A DNA stretch of 64,000 nt from Sphingomonas sp. Lineage in GTDB: Bacteria > Pseudomonadota > Alphaproteobacteria > Sphingomonadales > Sphingomonadaceae. The notes beneath the pieces are model-generated. The model ran no database searches, was not told the DNA's origin, and saw only the letters and a program-made list of their open reading frames with translations. Within the stretch, counting starts at the first letter, position 1. Every line of letters starts with the position of its first letter. Both the position numbers and the translations under genes were made by a program. The stretch covers positions 124,001 to 188,000 of the forward strand of contig NZ_JAHBZJ010000006.1 of the NCBI RefSeq assembly GCF_019635455.1. The letters are read 5' to 3'. This document shows, in pieces, positions 53,305 through 62,117 of this stretch.

Positions 53305-53511
53305 ATGCAAATCATCGTTCGCGACAACAATGTCGACCAGGCGCTGCGGGCGCTCAAGAAGAAGCTGCAGCGTGAGGGCGTCTATCGCGAGATGAAGCTC
53401 CGTCGTCACTATGAGAAGCCGAGCGAAAAGCGGGCGCGCGAGCGCGCCGCCGCGGTTCGCCGTGCGCGCAAGCTCGAGCGCAAGCGCATGGAGCGCGACG
53501 GCGCCCGTTAA
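53305..53511 (+). CDS. rpsU: 30S ribosomal protein S21
   Basis: A 68-residue basic protein, [20 protein letters not shown] at the start, then [20 protein letters not shown]. This is the alphaproteobacterial S21, a small-subunit protein that helps initiation at mRNAs. The ATG is preceded by GGAG. It is followed at 53603 by an FKBP isomerase in the same direction. Confidence 0.97.
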   Translation: MQIIVRDNNVDQALRALKKKLQREGVYREMKLRRHYEKPSEKRARERAAAVRRARKLERKRMERDGAR

Positions 53512-53602
53512 GGGCGTCGGCCGCCGCGCGCCGGGCGCGGGGCGGCGAATCTGTGACTTATCACCGCGCCCGTCCGGCGCGGCCATCCGGGATAGCTGAG
53601 CC

Positions 53603-54211
53603 ATGTCGAACGTCACCGCCGTGCCGATTCCGCCGACCAAGCGCAGCTATCTGGCCTGGATCTGGATCGGCGTCGTCGCGGCGGTCGCGGGCGCCGTCGC
53701 GCTGGCGTGGTTCGGAACCGCCGAGGTGGTCGAGAAGCGGATGACCGGCGCGGCGTTCCTTGCCGCGAACAAGGGTAAATCGGGCGTGGTCGAAACCGCG
53801 TCCGGCCTTCAGTATCAGGTGCTGGAAGAGGGCAAGGGCGCCAGCCCGACCGACAATGACGTGGCGCTGGTGAACTATAAGGGCATGCTGCGCGACGGCA
53901 CCGTGTTCGACCAGAGCCGCCAGCCGACCCCGCTGCCGGTGGCGGGCATGATCCCCGGCTTCACCGAAGCGCTCAAGCTGATGAAGAAGGGCGGCAAATA
54001 CCGCGTCTGGATCAAGCCCGAACTCGGCTATGGCAGCGAGGCGAAGACCAACCCGCAGACCGGCCAGGTGGTGATCCCCGCCGATTCGCTGCTGATCTTC
54101 GACGTCGATCTGATCGAGTTCATCCCCCGCGCCGTCTATGAACAGATGATGCAGCAGCAGATGGGCGGCGCACCCGGCGGCGCCGGCACACCACCGCCAC
54201 AGGGCCGGTAA
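53603..54211 (+). CDS. FKBP-type peptidyl-prolyl isomerase, membrane-anchored
   Basis: A 202-residue protein with one N-terminal membrane segment (about 12-36) and an FKBP domain (about 65-175): TASGLQYQVLEEGKG, VNYKGMLRDGTVFDQS, FTEALKLMKKGGKYRVWI and FDVDLIEF. FKBPs speed proline isomerization during folding; the anchor places this one at the periplasmic face. The Gln/Gly-rich tail (QMMQQQMGGAPGG) is low complexity. It may be co-transcribed with rpsU (91-base gap). Confidence 0.93.
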   Translation: MSNVTAVPIPPTKRSYLAWIWIGVVAAVAGAVALAWFGTAEVVEKRMTGAAFLAANKGKSGVVETASGLQYQVLEEGKGASPTDNDVALVNYKGMLRDGTVFDQSRQPTPLPVAGMIPGFTEALKLMKKGGKYRVWIKPELGYGSEAKTNPQTGQVVIPADSLLIFDVDLIEFIPRAVYEQMMQQQMGGAPGGAGTPPPQGR

Positions 54212-54253
54212 CCCGTCCGGTTCGGGCCGGCGAACGCTGCCGGCATTGATCGG

Positions 54254-55279
54254 TCACTTCCCCGGCTTCACACCGTTCGTCAGTTTGCGCCAGTCGCCGT
54301 CGAGCGTCGCGTTCCGCTGATCGTAGAAATCGGGCAGCTTTGCGTCGCGACCGGCCGTCGCGATGCGCTTTGCCTCTGCCGCCACCAGCGCCGCGCGGTC
54401 GCGAAACGGGGGGTGGGAGCGCCGGCGAATCTGTCCCTGCAACAGTCTGGGGCCGACCGTCCGCCAGAAGGTTTCGGCTATGCGCGGGTCATAGCCGGCA
54501 CGCGCCAGGATATCGACCGACAGGATATCCGCCTGAATTTCGGTCTGGCGGAACAGGCCGACATTCTGGCCGAACCCCGATGCCAGCCCGAAATCCGCGC
54601 CCGCCGCCTCCAGCCGGTCCTTGTGGCGCAGGATATTGTGCGCCAGTTCGTGCGCGACGACGGCAGGGAACAGGTCGGGATCGACATCCTCGATATAGCG
54701 TGAGCTGATCTGCACCATTTCGCCATTCGCCCGGGCCTCGAACCGGTTCCCGATCTGGAGTTCGTACCGGGTCCGGCAGGCGGGCTGTGGCGTCACGCGG
54801 ACGTTCAGGGTCTGCTCGCCCCGCTGGACCACGAAGGTGACGGGCTGATCGGGCGGCAGATCCGCGATGCGGGCGTGCAGCGCGACGAGGTGATCGGTGG
54901 TCGCCGCGCTGGACGATGCCGTACCCACCGGCACGCCGGCGATGCTGATGACGCTGTCGTCCGTGCGCAACCCCGCCCGCTCGGCCGGGCCGCCGGCAAT
55001 GACCCCCTCGATCCCGACATCGCCGCGCATGCGGAAATGCGCGCGGACCGCCGGGCGCGCCGATTGCGCATATTGCGCGATCGTCTGTAGTTGCAGGCCC
55101 AGCCCCGGCTCCAGCCGGTCGCAAAACGGCGCCATCGCGGTGCTTATCCGGGCGCCGACCGTCGCGAGCCGCATGTCCGCCTGGCGCAGCGTCTCCAGCA
55201 TCGCGCCGTCCTGCGCCGCGGCCGGGGCAAGCAGGGGGGTGCAAATTGCGAGACCCAATGCCATATCGCGCGCCAGCAT
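54254..55279 (-). CDS. M48-family metalloprotease with PDZ domain
   Basis: A 341-residue exported protease. The ATG at 55279 gives a signal peptide (MLARDMALGLAICTPLLAPAAAQ); a longer frame to 55375 exists but would leave no room for the divergent gene's promoter. A PDZ-like segment (about 80-165, GVIAGGPAERAGLRTDDSVI) precedes the zinc motif HELAH (first His about 210), with a third ligand region TEIQADILSVDIL. The enzyme is related to BepA/HtpX-like M48 proteins that handle envelope proteins. Having PDZ before the protease domain is less common. Confidence 0.87.
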   Translation of the reverse strand: MLARDMALGLAICTPLLAPAAAQDGAMLETLRQADMRLATVGARISTAMAPFCDRLEPGLGLQLQTIAQYAQSARPAVRAHFRMRGDVGIEGVIAGGPAERAGLRTDDSVISIAGVPVGTASSSAATTDHLVALHARIADLPPDQPVTFVVQRGEQTLNVRVTPQPACRTRYELQIGNRFEARANGEMVQISSRYIEDVDPDLFPAVVAHELAHNILRHKDRLEAAGADFGLASGFGQNVGLFRQTEIQADILSVDILARAGYDPRIAETFWRTVGPRLLQGQIRRRSHPPFRDRAALVAAEAKRIATAGRDAKLPDFYDQRNATLDGDWRKLTNGVKPGK

Positions 55280-55375
55280 CGCGATATGGCGGGCCTTCCC
55301 GTTCCGGCCCGCATCTTGGGTGCTGCCGGCGCCGGGCCGGTGGTGATCGCGGTTTTTCGTTATTGTAGAGTACAT

Positions 55376-56161
55376 ATGGTCGGCCGTTTCTTTTCAGGTT
55401 TTTCCGCTACGCGTTCACGCCGCAGCGCGCCAGTCGGGGCGGTGCCGGCGGACGAACGCGTCTATGCGATCGGCGACATTCACGGGCGTGCCGACCTTCT
55501 CGAGGATCTGCTCGTACAGATCGAGGCGGACGACGCCGCGCGCAGCCCCGCCAATTCGACCGCCATCTTCCTGGGCGACCTGATCGATCGCGGTCCCGAA
55601 TCGGCACAGGTCGTCCAGCGCCTGATGGATTTGGGGGCGGGGTCGGACCGGGTCCGCTTTCTGATGGGCAATCATGAAGAGGTCTTTCTGAAGGCGCTGG
55701 CCGGCAATCTCAAGGCGCTCGCCTTTTTCGTGCGGATCGGCGGCAAGGCGACGATCCTGAGCTATGGCGTCAGCGAGGGCGATTACGACGCGAGCGACTA
55801 TCCCGAACTGCTCGAGCGGCTTCAGGCGAGCGTACCGCAGGCGCATGTCGATTTCCTGAATGGCTTTGAGGACATGATCGAGATCGGCGACTATGTCTTC
55901 GTCCATGCCGGCGTCGAGCCCGGCGTCGCGCTGTCGGCCCAGAAGCCCCAGACGCTGCGCTGGATTCGCGATGAGTTTCTGCATCATCGCGAGCCGTTCG
56001 AACGAATCGTCGTACATGGTCACACCGTTTCGGATGAGGTCGAGGAGCGTCGGCACCGCATCGGGCTGGACACCGGCGCGTTCGCGAGCGGGCGGCTGAG
56101 CGCGATGGGCTTTGAGGGCGCCAACCGGTGGATTCTCCAGACTGGCGGCGCACTGGCCTGA
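55376..56161 (+). CDS. Serine/threonine-type metallophosphatase
   Basis: A 261-residue calcineurin-like phosphoesterase. The dinuclear-metal motifs are all present: GDIHGRADLLEDLL, LGDLIDRGPES, MGNHEEVFL, FVHAGVEPG and VVHGHTVS. Bacterial relatives dephosphorylate proteins or diadenosine nucleotides. The start at 55376 follows a TATTGTAG stretch that could be a -10 region. It is divergent from the M48 gene. Confidence 0.93.
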   Translation: MVGRFFSGFSATRSRRSAPVGAVPADERVYAIGDIHGRADLLEDLLVQIEADDAARSPANSTAIFLGDLIDRGPESAQVVQRLMDLGAGSDRVRFLMGNHEEVFLKALAGNLKALAFFVRIGGKATILSYGVSEGDYDASDYPELLERLQASVPQAHVDFLNGFEDMIEIGDYVFVHAGVEPGVALSAQKPQTLRWIRDEFLHHREPFERIVVHGHTVSDEVEERRHRIGLDTGAFASGRLSAMGFEGANRWILQTGGALA

Positions 56162-56378
56162 GCGAATTCGTTGCTATGCAACGCTGTTTCGGCTATAGGG
56201 AGATCAAGCGGCGGGGATTTATGCTCCTTTGCCGTGGCGGCGCGGAACCATTTTGCAGACGTTGCATTGTGGCAACGCGCCGGTAAGAAATTGGTTCTAG
56301 AGCGCTTGTCGGTTGCGGGAAGCGTCGTTCTGTGCAAATCAGGCGCGTGAACCCGGATTTGAAAAGAGGGAGTGTTTC
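56162..56378. other. Intergenic region
   Basis: A 217-base gap holding the promoter of the small exported protein; AGAGGGAG at 56365 is its ribosome site. No further gene seen. Confidence 0.4.
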
Positions 56379-56615
56379 ATGAGGTTGGCGAAAACCATTA
56401 CTGCAATCGCGGCGTGCTCGCTGGCGATGTCCTCGGCGATTGCGGCGCCGGCCGCGTCGAAGCTGTCGCTCTCGGGCGTGGCGCGTGCGTCGAGCACCGC
56501 TGACGAATCGAACGATGCCGCTGGCGGCTTCCTGATCCCCGCCGTCGCGGTCATCGCGGTTATCGCGGGCGCCATTGTCCTCTCCAACGACAGTGGCGAA
56601 CCGACCAGCCCGTAA
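56379..56615 (+). CDS. Small exported protein of unknown function
   Basis: A 78-residue protein with a signal peptide (MRLAKTITAIAACSLAMSSA) and a C-terminal hydrophobic segment preceded by GG and followed by an acidic tail (GGFLIPAVAVIAVIAGAIVL, then SNDSGEPTSP). This layout recurs in small sphingomonad exported proteins as I recall. A clear ribosome site and a terminator make it a single, well-expressed gene. Function unknown; a membrane anchor or peptide is possible. Confidence 0.8.
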   Translation: MRLAKTITAIAACSLAMSSAIAAPAASKLSLSGVARASSTADESNDAAGGFLIPAVAVIAVIAGAIVLSNDSGEPTSP

Positions 56616-56636
56616 TCTCGCGGACATATCGAAACG

Positions 56637-56665
56637 GAAACGGCGGTCGAAAGGCCGCCGTTTTT
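56637..56665 (+). terminator. Rho-independent terminator
   Basis: The stem ACGGCGGTC/GGCCGCCGT-type hairpin (AACGGCGGTCGAAAGGCCGCCGTT) is followed by TTTTT, 22 bases after the stop of the small exported protein gene. Confidence 0.88.
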
Positions 56666-56764
56666 GTATGTGCGAACTGTGGGGCCACCGATGGCGAGTG
56701 TATCGGCTCTTTTGTGTCGATAATGAATGCTAGGCGTGCGGGATGTTTACCGGCTGTTGCGCAG

Positions 56765-56852
56765 ATCAAGCGGGTATCAGCGGGTAGACGACCATCGACG
56801 TGGATGCTTGGGTTCTTGCGTTCGACGGGCAGTAGACCCTTCAGGACCCGCT
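56765..56852 (-). pseudogene. IS5-type transposase N-terminal fragment
   Basis: Read on the - strand, RVLKGLLPVERKN followed by PADTRLI matches the N-terminal part of IS5-type transposases and parallels WRVLKGLLPIEPENRGRGKR of the larger remnant at 57150-57657. Only about 30 codons are left, with no start or catalytic part. It is a decayed fragment, from a second IS copy. Confidence 0.55.
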
Positions 56853-56889
56853 ATCCGCGCTCCGGTCAGGGTCGTCGCCACCAACAGCC

Positions 56890-57156
56890 GTGAATCAGCC
56901 AATCGCCACCTCGTCAATCAGGCCTTTATGCGAGCACGCCGCGATTAAGGCGCTGACGATGCTGCTCATGATCGCAACTGTCATTTTGGCAGCTGTAACG
57001 GATGCAATCGTTCAGAGCCATCTGCTCGCTGCCGGTCACGGGTGCGTCCGCGGCACGATCGTGTCGGGCATCATGGGCGTCTTGGTCGCCATCGCCATCA
57101 TCGCAGCCTACTTCATCATCGACCATGTGATCTGGAGATTAGGGGGGGGAATTTGA
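56890..57156 (+). CDS. Possible small membrane protein
   Basis: An 88-residue frame (GTG at 56890, or ATG at 56959 giving 65 residues) with two hydrophobic helices: TMLLMIATVILAAVTDAIV and TIVSGIMGVLVAIAIIAAYF. The helices look like real membrane segments, but no family is recognized, no ribosome site is strong, and the gene lies in decayed DNA between IS remnants. The final residues RLGGGI run into the IS remnant. Confidence 0.4.
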   Translation: MNQPIATSSIRPLCEHAAIKALTMLLMIATVILAAVTDAIVQSHLLAAGHGCVRGTIVSGIMGVLVAIAIIAAYFIIDHVIWRLGGGI

Positions 57157-57657
57157 GCCAGTATCTGGCGGTGGCGAGATGGACCATGCCGAGGACGCTG
57201 TGCCGAGGAAGCTGTTGGCCAGTTGGTCATAGCGCGTGGCGATGGCGCGATTGATCTTTGAGGTGGCCGAACTGCGGTTGCGCTGTTTGTAGAGCGTCCG
57301 GTCGTAGTCGATCGTCACGCGGCGGTTTGATCGGCTGGTGCTGTCGATGCTGTAGTGGCCGCTGTCTGCCATGATCTCGGCCAGCGTCACCGCGACGGTT
57401 TCCCAGACCCGACTTCACTCCAGCGTCGGAACCGGCGAAAATCGTGTTCCAGCTGCCATATTTGGGCGGGACGTCGCGCCCGGGACGTCCCGCAAAGGAG
57501 CTCCGCAACGAAGCCGCCATAGGATGCGGTTGATGATCGAGCGGTTCTGCTCTGGTCGCTTGCCTCGCCCGCGATTTTCAGGCTCGATGGGCAACAGGCC
57601 CTTCAGAACGCGCCACTCCGCTTCGGTGAGATCGCCTTCGCTCAAGCCTGCCCCCAA
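57150..57657 (-). pseudogene. IS5-family transposase remnant, frameshifted and internally deleted
   Basis: The N-terminal part (LTEAEWRVLKGLLPIEPENR, then IINRILWRLRCGAPLRDVP), a middle piece in a second frame (PPKYGSWNTIFAGSD), and a third piece (LAEIMADSGHYSIDSTS directly joined to YDRTLYKQRN and IATRYDQLANSFLG) are parts of one IS5-type transposase. The region between DSTS and LYKQRN, which should hold catalytic sequence, is missing. A further shift comes from a TCCTCGGCA duplication before GMVHLATARYWLKF. No functional enzyme can be made. Confidence 0.82.
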
Positions 57658-57729
57658 AAAGCAGCCTTGACTCGATCAACCGCGTCCGCGCCAATTGCGC
57701 CCTCGTCGAATAGGCGGCAAATACATTTC

Positions 57730-57984
57730 ATGGCAAAGCCAATACCCACGAGATTTAGCGTCTTTCCCGAGAATGAAGCTGCTGCCGTCGCGCACCTCGA
57801 AGCGCGCGGCTATTCCCCGGCGGCCATCGAAAAGGATGGTTGTGGGTTGAGCGTATTGATCTTCAGTCCGCTTCCCGACGATCAGATGTTTGCGCTGGCC
57901 CAAGCCTTGCCGGTGCATCTGAGCGCCAAGATCGGCTTCGTTATGGGCGATCAACCGCCGTTCGCATCAAAGCTCGATCACTGA
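57730..57984 (+). CDS. Hypothetical small protein
   Basis: An 84-residue frame from ATG 57730 (MAKPIPTRFSVFPENEAAAV...FASKLDH). It has a plausible small soluble fold with SVLIFSPLPDDQMFALAQAL in the middle, but no family is recognized. It follows the IS remnant directly. Codon use looks coding-like, so it may be a real or recently decayed gene. Confidence 0.5.
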   Translation: MAKPIPTRFSVFPENEAAAVAHLEARGYSPAAIEKDGCGLSVLIFSPLPDDQMFALAQALPVHLSAKIGFVMGDQPPFASKLDH

Positions 57985-58315
57985 TCTGAATTTGCCCACG
58001 CCGCCTGGCGCAGGGAATTTGGTTACATCGCCCAGCAGATGATCGACGTACCTCAGGGGGCGGAAGCGCACCCAGGCCGCGGAGGCAAGATCGCTGAATC
58101 TGGTGGCGCGCGCAGTTCCCGGATTCATGCGCTGCGCGATCGCCGCATTCCAGGCCGTTGATCAAAAAGCTGGCCTGCTTCCAATCCGGGCTGGTGGGCG
58201 GCTGGCGGTGGCCTGACTGGATCAAAAACCGTTCGGGCAGGATGGTCGCAGAGGTTCGACCGCAGGTTTCAGGACGAGTGGATCATCGCGCGCGCCGACC
58301 TGCTCGCCGAATGGT
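57985..58315. other. Non-coding stretch without recognizable features
   Basis: About 330 bases between the small frame and the exopolysaccharide operon. I find no convincing gene, repeat or RNA. Short open frames on both strands have no recognizable motifs; it may be decayed DNA of the same island as the IS remnants. Confidence 0.5.
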
Positions 58316-58618
58316 TTAGCGGCGTGAACGGGCGCCTGGATTACGCACCCGATCACTCGCGACGACAAAGGGTGAGGTCGCATTGGCTCGCGGGTTGTAA
58401 TAGCGGTCGATACGGTTGCGGATGCGATTTTGGACGCGATTCTGAATGCGCATATCAATACGGCCGAGTGGCGCCGTATTTGATGCGGGGCGTTCGACGC
58501 GCTTGCTGACCTTCGCGGCGCTGGATTCAGCACCTAACTGCCCATCGACTTCCTGACCTTGAGCCGGAGTCAGGCCGGTTATCGCGATCGCCACCAGCAA
58601 AACAGCATGTCGCTTCAT
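58316..58618 (-). CDS. Small exported protein with Arg/Asn-rich repeat
   Basis: The ATG at 58618 (GGGGGTG upstream) gives 100 residues with a signal peptide (MKRHAVLLVAIAITGLTPAQ). The mature part has a four-residue pattern R-[IV]-x-N (MRIQNRVQNRIRNRIDRYYN) that would form a basic helix. It is the last gene of the exopolysaccharide operon, 65 bases after the TPR-like gene. A role in binding acidic polysaccharide is possible; no family recognized. Confidence 0.65.
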   Translation of the reverse strand: MKRHAVLLVAIAITGLTPAQGQEVDGQLGAESSAAKVSKRVERPASNTAPLGRIDMRIQNRVQNRIRNRIDRYYNPRANATSPFVVASDRVRNPGARSRR

Positions 58619-58683
58619 GACACCCCCAAAAGCTCCGCAGTCGAAATCGACACCCGTAACGGGAGGACCCATAGCCAGCCTTA

Positions 58684-59910
58684 TCAACCTTCGCGGCGTA
58701 GCGCCACGCGAAGAATCTGCCCGCTCGCGCCTGCAATGGCGTCGGACGGCCTGATCTGCAAGGTAAGCGATTGGACCGGGCAGCGCGCAGGCACCGTTAC
58801 AGAACCGGAAAAATCGCCCGACATGGTCGCAGATCGAGAAACGGCGATCCGCCCCAGTTCGGCCCCCTCCCTGCACTTGAGTTGAAAATAGGGAAGGGCA
58901 TCGTCGGGCTGGTCGATCCCGGCGCTTCGACCTTCCAATCGGTATTTTCCTGGCGGAAGGAGCAGTATCTGTTGAAGCACCGGCCCACCAACACCGGTCG
59001 GCGCGGAATATTCAAAAACCCCGCCGTCACCGCCGGCCAGGATCGATGCCTGGATGACGTCATCATGCAGTGGCGTCCAGTCGAACTGCGAAGGCGAACC
59101 TCGCACGGACCGAAAGGCCGGATCGCGCAGGCCATCGCGCCGTGCGTCGGGAGTCGCTACTTCGTATAGTGACCATGCCGCTTCGACCGAAACACTGTAG
59201 AAAAGGCGGTTGATCAGGGTGGATTGATGTGGCCACGAAGGCGCAAGACCGCGTCGACCGAGAGCGTTGAAAAAAAGTGCCGTCGATTTGGGGTCCGGCC
59301 CCTCTCCGGCCGCGTAACTCGCGAAGTGTGGCGCCCATTCAGGGCCGAGTGCGAACGTCTTTACGAGCGCTTGCCTGATCTCCTCGTCCTCGATCGCCGA
59401 GGCCAGAATGGGAAACAGAATGTCGCGGGTGTTCTTCGACGTCCGCAAGGCGATATCGTAAAATTTCAGGGCGCCTTCGACATCGTTTCGCGTAACCGCG
59501 TCCTCGATCGACCAGAGTTGCACCTGGATATCGCGGCGCGACAGGCGGTTGGCATAGGCAAAGTCGCGGCGGGCTGCGGCAAGATTCCCATTCTTTTGCG
59601 CCGCGAGGCCAAGCGTCGCCACTGCGGCAACGGCTGTGGGATCAAGTACCAGCGCCTTTCGCGCGATCTTATCTGCCCGCCGCCATTCCGCGTCTTTTGT
59701 ATCGGTTTTCAGGAAGCTTCGAGCATACGCTGCCGCCAAACGACCGTCCCAGGGCGCGATCGCGGATGCCAGCGGCGGGCTGACCATCATAAACGATTGC
59801 GACAGAGACGAAACGACCGCGATCATGCCCAGTACCGCGACGCCCAGCGAGAGCGCCACGCGTAGAACCCATCGCCGCAACGTTGACCACGCCGCGTGTC
59901 GCTCACCCAT
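58684..59910 (-). CDS. Membrane-anchored TPR-like protein of polysaccharide operon
   Basis: A 408-residue protein with one N-terminal membrane helix (about 13-38), a TPR-like helical middle (ARKALVLDPTAVAAVATLGL, AARRDFAYANRL; about 70-190) and a C-terminal beta domain (about 285-405, LLLPPGKYRLEGRSAG and LTLQIRPSD) resembling carbohydrate-binding sandwiches. It overlaps the tyrosine kinase gene by one base. It probably helps polymer assembly or chain handling at the envelope; function unproven. Confidence 0.8.
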   Translation of the reverse strand: MGERHAAWSTLRRWVLRVALSLGVAVLGMIAVVSSLSQSFMMVSPPLASAIAPWDGRLAAAYARSFLKTDTKDAEWRRADKIARKALVLDPTAVAAVATLGLAAQKNGNLAAARRDFAYANRLSRRDIQVQLWSIEDAVTRNDVEGALKFYDIALRTSKNTRDILFPILASAIEDEEIRQALVKTFALGPEWAPHFASYAAGEGPDPKSTALFFNALGRRGLAPSWPHQSTLINRLFYSVSVEAAWSLYEVATPDARRDGLRDPAFRSVRGSPSQFDWTPLHDDVIQASILAGGDGGVFEYSAPTGVGGPVLQQILLLPPGKYRLEGRSAGIDQPDDALPYFQLKCREGAELGRIAVSRSATMSGDFSGSVTVPARCPVQSLTLQIRPSDAIAGASGQILRVALRREG

Positions 59911-62108
59911 CAGTTAGCCGACAGTTTGTTGTTGCGGCCATAGCCATAGCCATAGTCGTACCCATAGCCATAATAGCCACGGCGTGAGACGAACTTGGTA
60001 AGCACGCCGCCGAAAATTCGCGCATCGGCGGCAGCCAGTCGCGCCAGCGCGGTCTTGACCATGCTCACGCGAATGCCGTTCGATTCGATGACGTAAACGA
60101 CGCCCTCGACCCGATTGGCGATCAACAGTGCATCGGCAATGCCCATCACCGGCGGTGAATCGATCACGACATGATCATAGCTCTGCAACAACCGATCGAT
60201 CAGCAACGGCAGTCGGTTGCCGGTCAGCAATTCGGCGGCATTGGGCGGAATAGGACCCGCCGACATGGCCGAGATCCCGAGATCTTCCATTCGGAAGATG
60301 AGCGATTCGATCTCATCCTGTCCCGAGAGGAAATTGCTCAGGCCGCGCTCGTGTCCGACATCGCCGAAGTGATGCACCGAAGGCGACCTCATGTCGCCAT
60401 CGACAAGTATCACCTTAAGATGGGACCGGGCGAGCGTCGTCGCAAGCGCGAGCGCCGTTGAAGACTTGCCCTCGGCCGGGCGCGTGGACGTGACCGCGAA
60501 GGATCTCGGAACGCCGTGCTCCGTCGTGAATCCAAGACTGGTCTGAACGGCGATGTAGGAATCGACCAGATCGGATTTGCGATCGACCAGCGCCTCCTTG
60601 GGCAACTGTCCGTCCAGCTTCGGAACAGTGCCGAGCAGCGGCAGGCCAAGGCTGGCACCGATTTCCGACGGGGCGCCGATCGCGTCGTCGATCTGTTCCA
60701 GGATGAAGGACAGCAGGGTCCCCAAACCCAGACCGACCAGCAATGCGATGAGCATGTTGATGAGCGGTCGCGGCGCCGACGGACGCGCCGGCGTGTCCGC
60801 AGGATCGACAATCGAAATGTTATTGATACCGACGCCACCGGCGACGCCAATTTCCTTAAAACGTTGGAGGAGGCCATCGTAGAGCGTGCGGTTGGTATCT
60901 ACTTCCTGCTGGTAGATATTATACTGAATGCTGCGACGGCGCAGGTCGAGATAGCTGGCTTTCAACTGATCGACGCGAGCCTGTAATGACTGTTCGCGCT
61001 CTACCGCCTGCCGATACTCGGTCTGGATCGACTGCTGGACGCGACCTTCCTCGCGACCGATGCTGCGGTCGAGTTGCTCAATCTGGGACTTGAGCGCGAC
61101 GGCTGGCGGATATTGGGGTTCAAACTGCGACAGGAGCTGCTGATACTGCGCCGCCAGCTCTGCACGCTTCTGGCGCAGGCTGTTGATCGCCCCATTGCGC
61201 AGCGCCTCGGCCGATCCGCCCGCCGCCCCGGTCTGTTGCGCGCGCGCAGCGGCTTGAATCCGGTCTGCGGTGGCCTGAGCCAGCGCACTGTTGAGTGCCG
61301 CCAGCTCGTCCGCGACAATCGAACGCTCGCTGGTGCCGCCGCTGGCGGTCGGCTGGGCGGGAAGGTTGATGATCTGCTGCGCCGACGCGTAGCCGACCAA
61401 TTGGCGCTGTGACTGGTCAAGCCGTTCCTTGGCCTCCGTCAGCTGACGCTGAAGGAGATTTCGGCCATAGGATGTCGCCTGAACCTTTCGCTCTAAATTC
61501 GTCTGAATGAAATTTTCGGCCCAGACGTTGGCGACCTTTGCGGAAAAGGCTGCGTTGGGGCTGGTGAAGCGCACATCGACAAGGCGTGAAAGGCGGGTCG
61601 GCGAAATCGAGAGGTGATCCAGCAACGTTTCGCCAGCGACGCGCAGCCGCGTGGCCCGGCCAGCCGCCGCGTATCGACCATTGACGAGCGCAAAGGCCGG
61701 GTCGCTGTCCGATACTCCGAAGCGCTTGAAGAAAGTGGGATCATCGACCAGGCGAAGCTGCTGGGCGACACGCTCCGAAAGCGAGCGGGATTGCAGCAGG
61801 CCATATTGTGTCTGATAGAATTCCTGATCGGCCAGACTGGTATCGCGTTCGACGCCCTCGAAGCGGGTGACCGAATTGGATTCACGGGCGATCTCGATCG
61901 TTGTGGTGGCCGTGTATTGCGGCGTCATCAACATTGTGAAGATTAGCCCGAGCACGACGCAGGCAGCGACCGACCCGAGGATGACGAAGCGCCAACGTTG
62001 CAGGATTCGCAGATAGTCGCGGACGACCGACGACCGCTCTTCGACGACCGCCATCTCACGCACGGCGGAGGGAGCGTCGGTGCGCATGTTCGGCGAAAGC
62101 AAATTCAT
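59910..62108 (-). CDS. Polysaccharide co-polymerase / BY-type tyrosine kinase (Wzc/ExoP-like)
   Basis: A 732-residue inner-membrane protein. An N-terminal Wzz domain with membrane helices (about 36-60 and 455-480) flanks a long periplasmic coiled coil (about 220-430). The cytoplasmic kinase has Walker A (STRPAEGKSSTALALA, Lys about 548), Walker A' (VILVDGDMRSPS) and Walker B (HVVIDSPPVMG). The tail is a run of Tyr-Gly repeats (YYGYGYDYGYGYGRN), the autophosphorylation cluster that controls chain length. It lies nine bases after the Wza-like gene. Confidence 0.95.
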   Translation of the reverse strand: MNLLSPNMRTDAPSAVREMAVVEERSSVVRDYLRILQRWRFVILGSVAACVVLGLIFTMLMTPQYTATTTIEIARESNSVTRFEGVERDTSLADQEFYQTQYGLLQSRSLSERVAQQLRLVDDPTFFKRFGVSDSDPAFALVNGRYAAAGRATRLRVAGETLLDHLSISPTRLSRLVDVRFTSPNAAFSAKVANVWAENFIQTNLERKVQATSYGRNLLQRQLTEAKERLDQSQRQLVGYASAQQIINLPAQPTASGGTSERSIVADELAALNSALAQATADRIQAAARAQQTGAAGGSAEALRNGAINSLRQKRAELAAQYQQLLSQFEPQYPPAVALKSQIEQLDRSIGREEGRVQQSIQTEYRQAVEREQSLQARVDQLKASYLDLRRRSIQYNIYQQEVDTNRTLYDGLLQRFKEIGVAGGVGINNISIVDPADTPARPSAPRPLINMLIALLVGLGLGTLLSFILEQIDDAIGAPSEIGASLGLPLLGTVPKLDGQLPKEALVDRKSDLVDSYIAVQTSLGFTTEHGVPRSFAVTSTRPAEGKSSTALALATTLARSHLKVILVDGDMRSPSVHHFGDVGHERGLSNFLSGQDEIESLIFRMEDLGISAMSAGPIPPNAAELLTGNRLPLLIDRLLQSYDHVVIDSPPVMGIADALLIANRVEGVVYVIESNGIRVSMVKTALARLAAADARIFGGVLTKFVSRRGYYGYGYDYGYGYGRNNKLSAN

Positions 62109-62117
62109 CAGTCCAGC

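Noticed and set aside
56193..56627. 144-codon open frame on the - strand overlapping the small exported protein
   Set aside because: No ribosome site, no family, and it is antisense to a gene with signal peptide, ribosome site and terminator.
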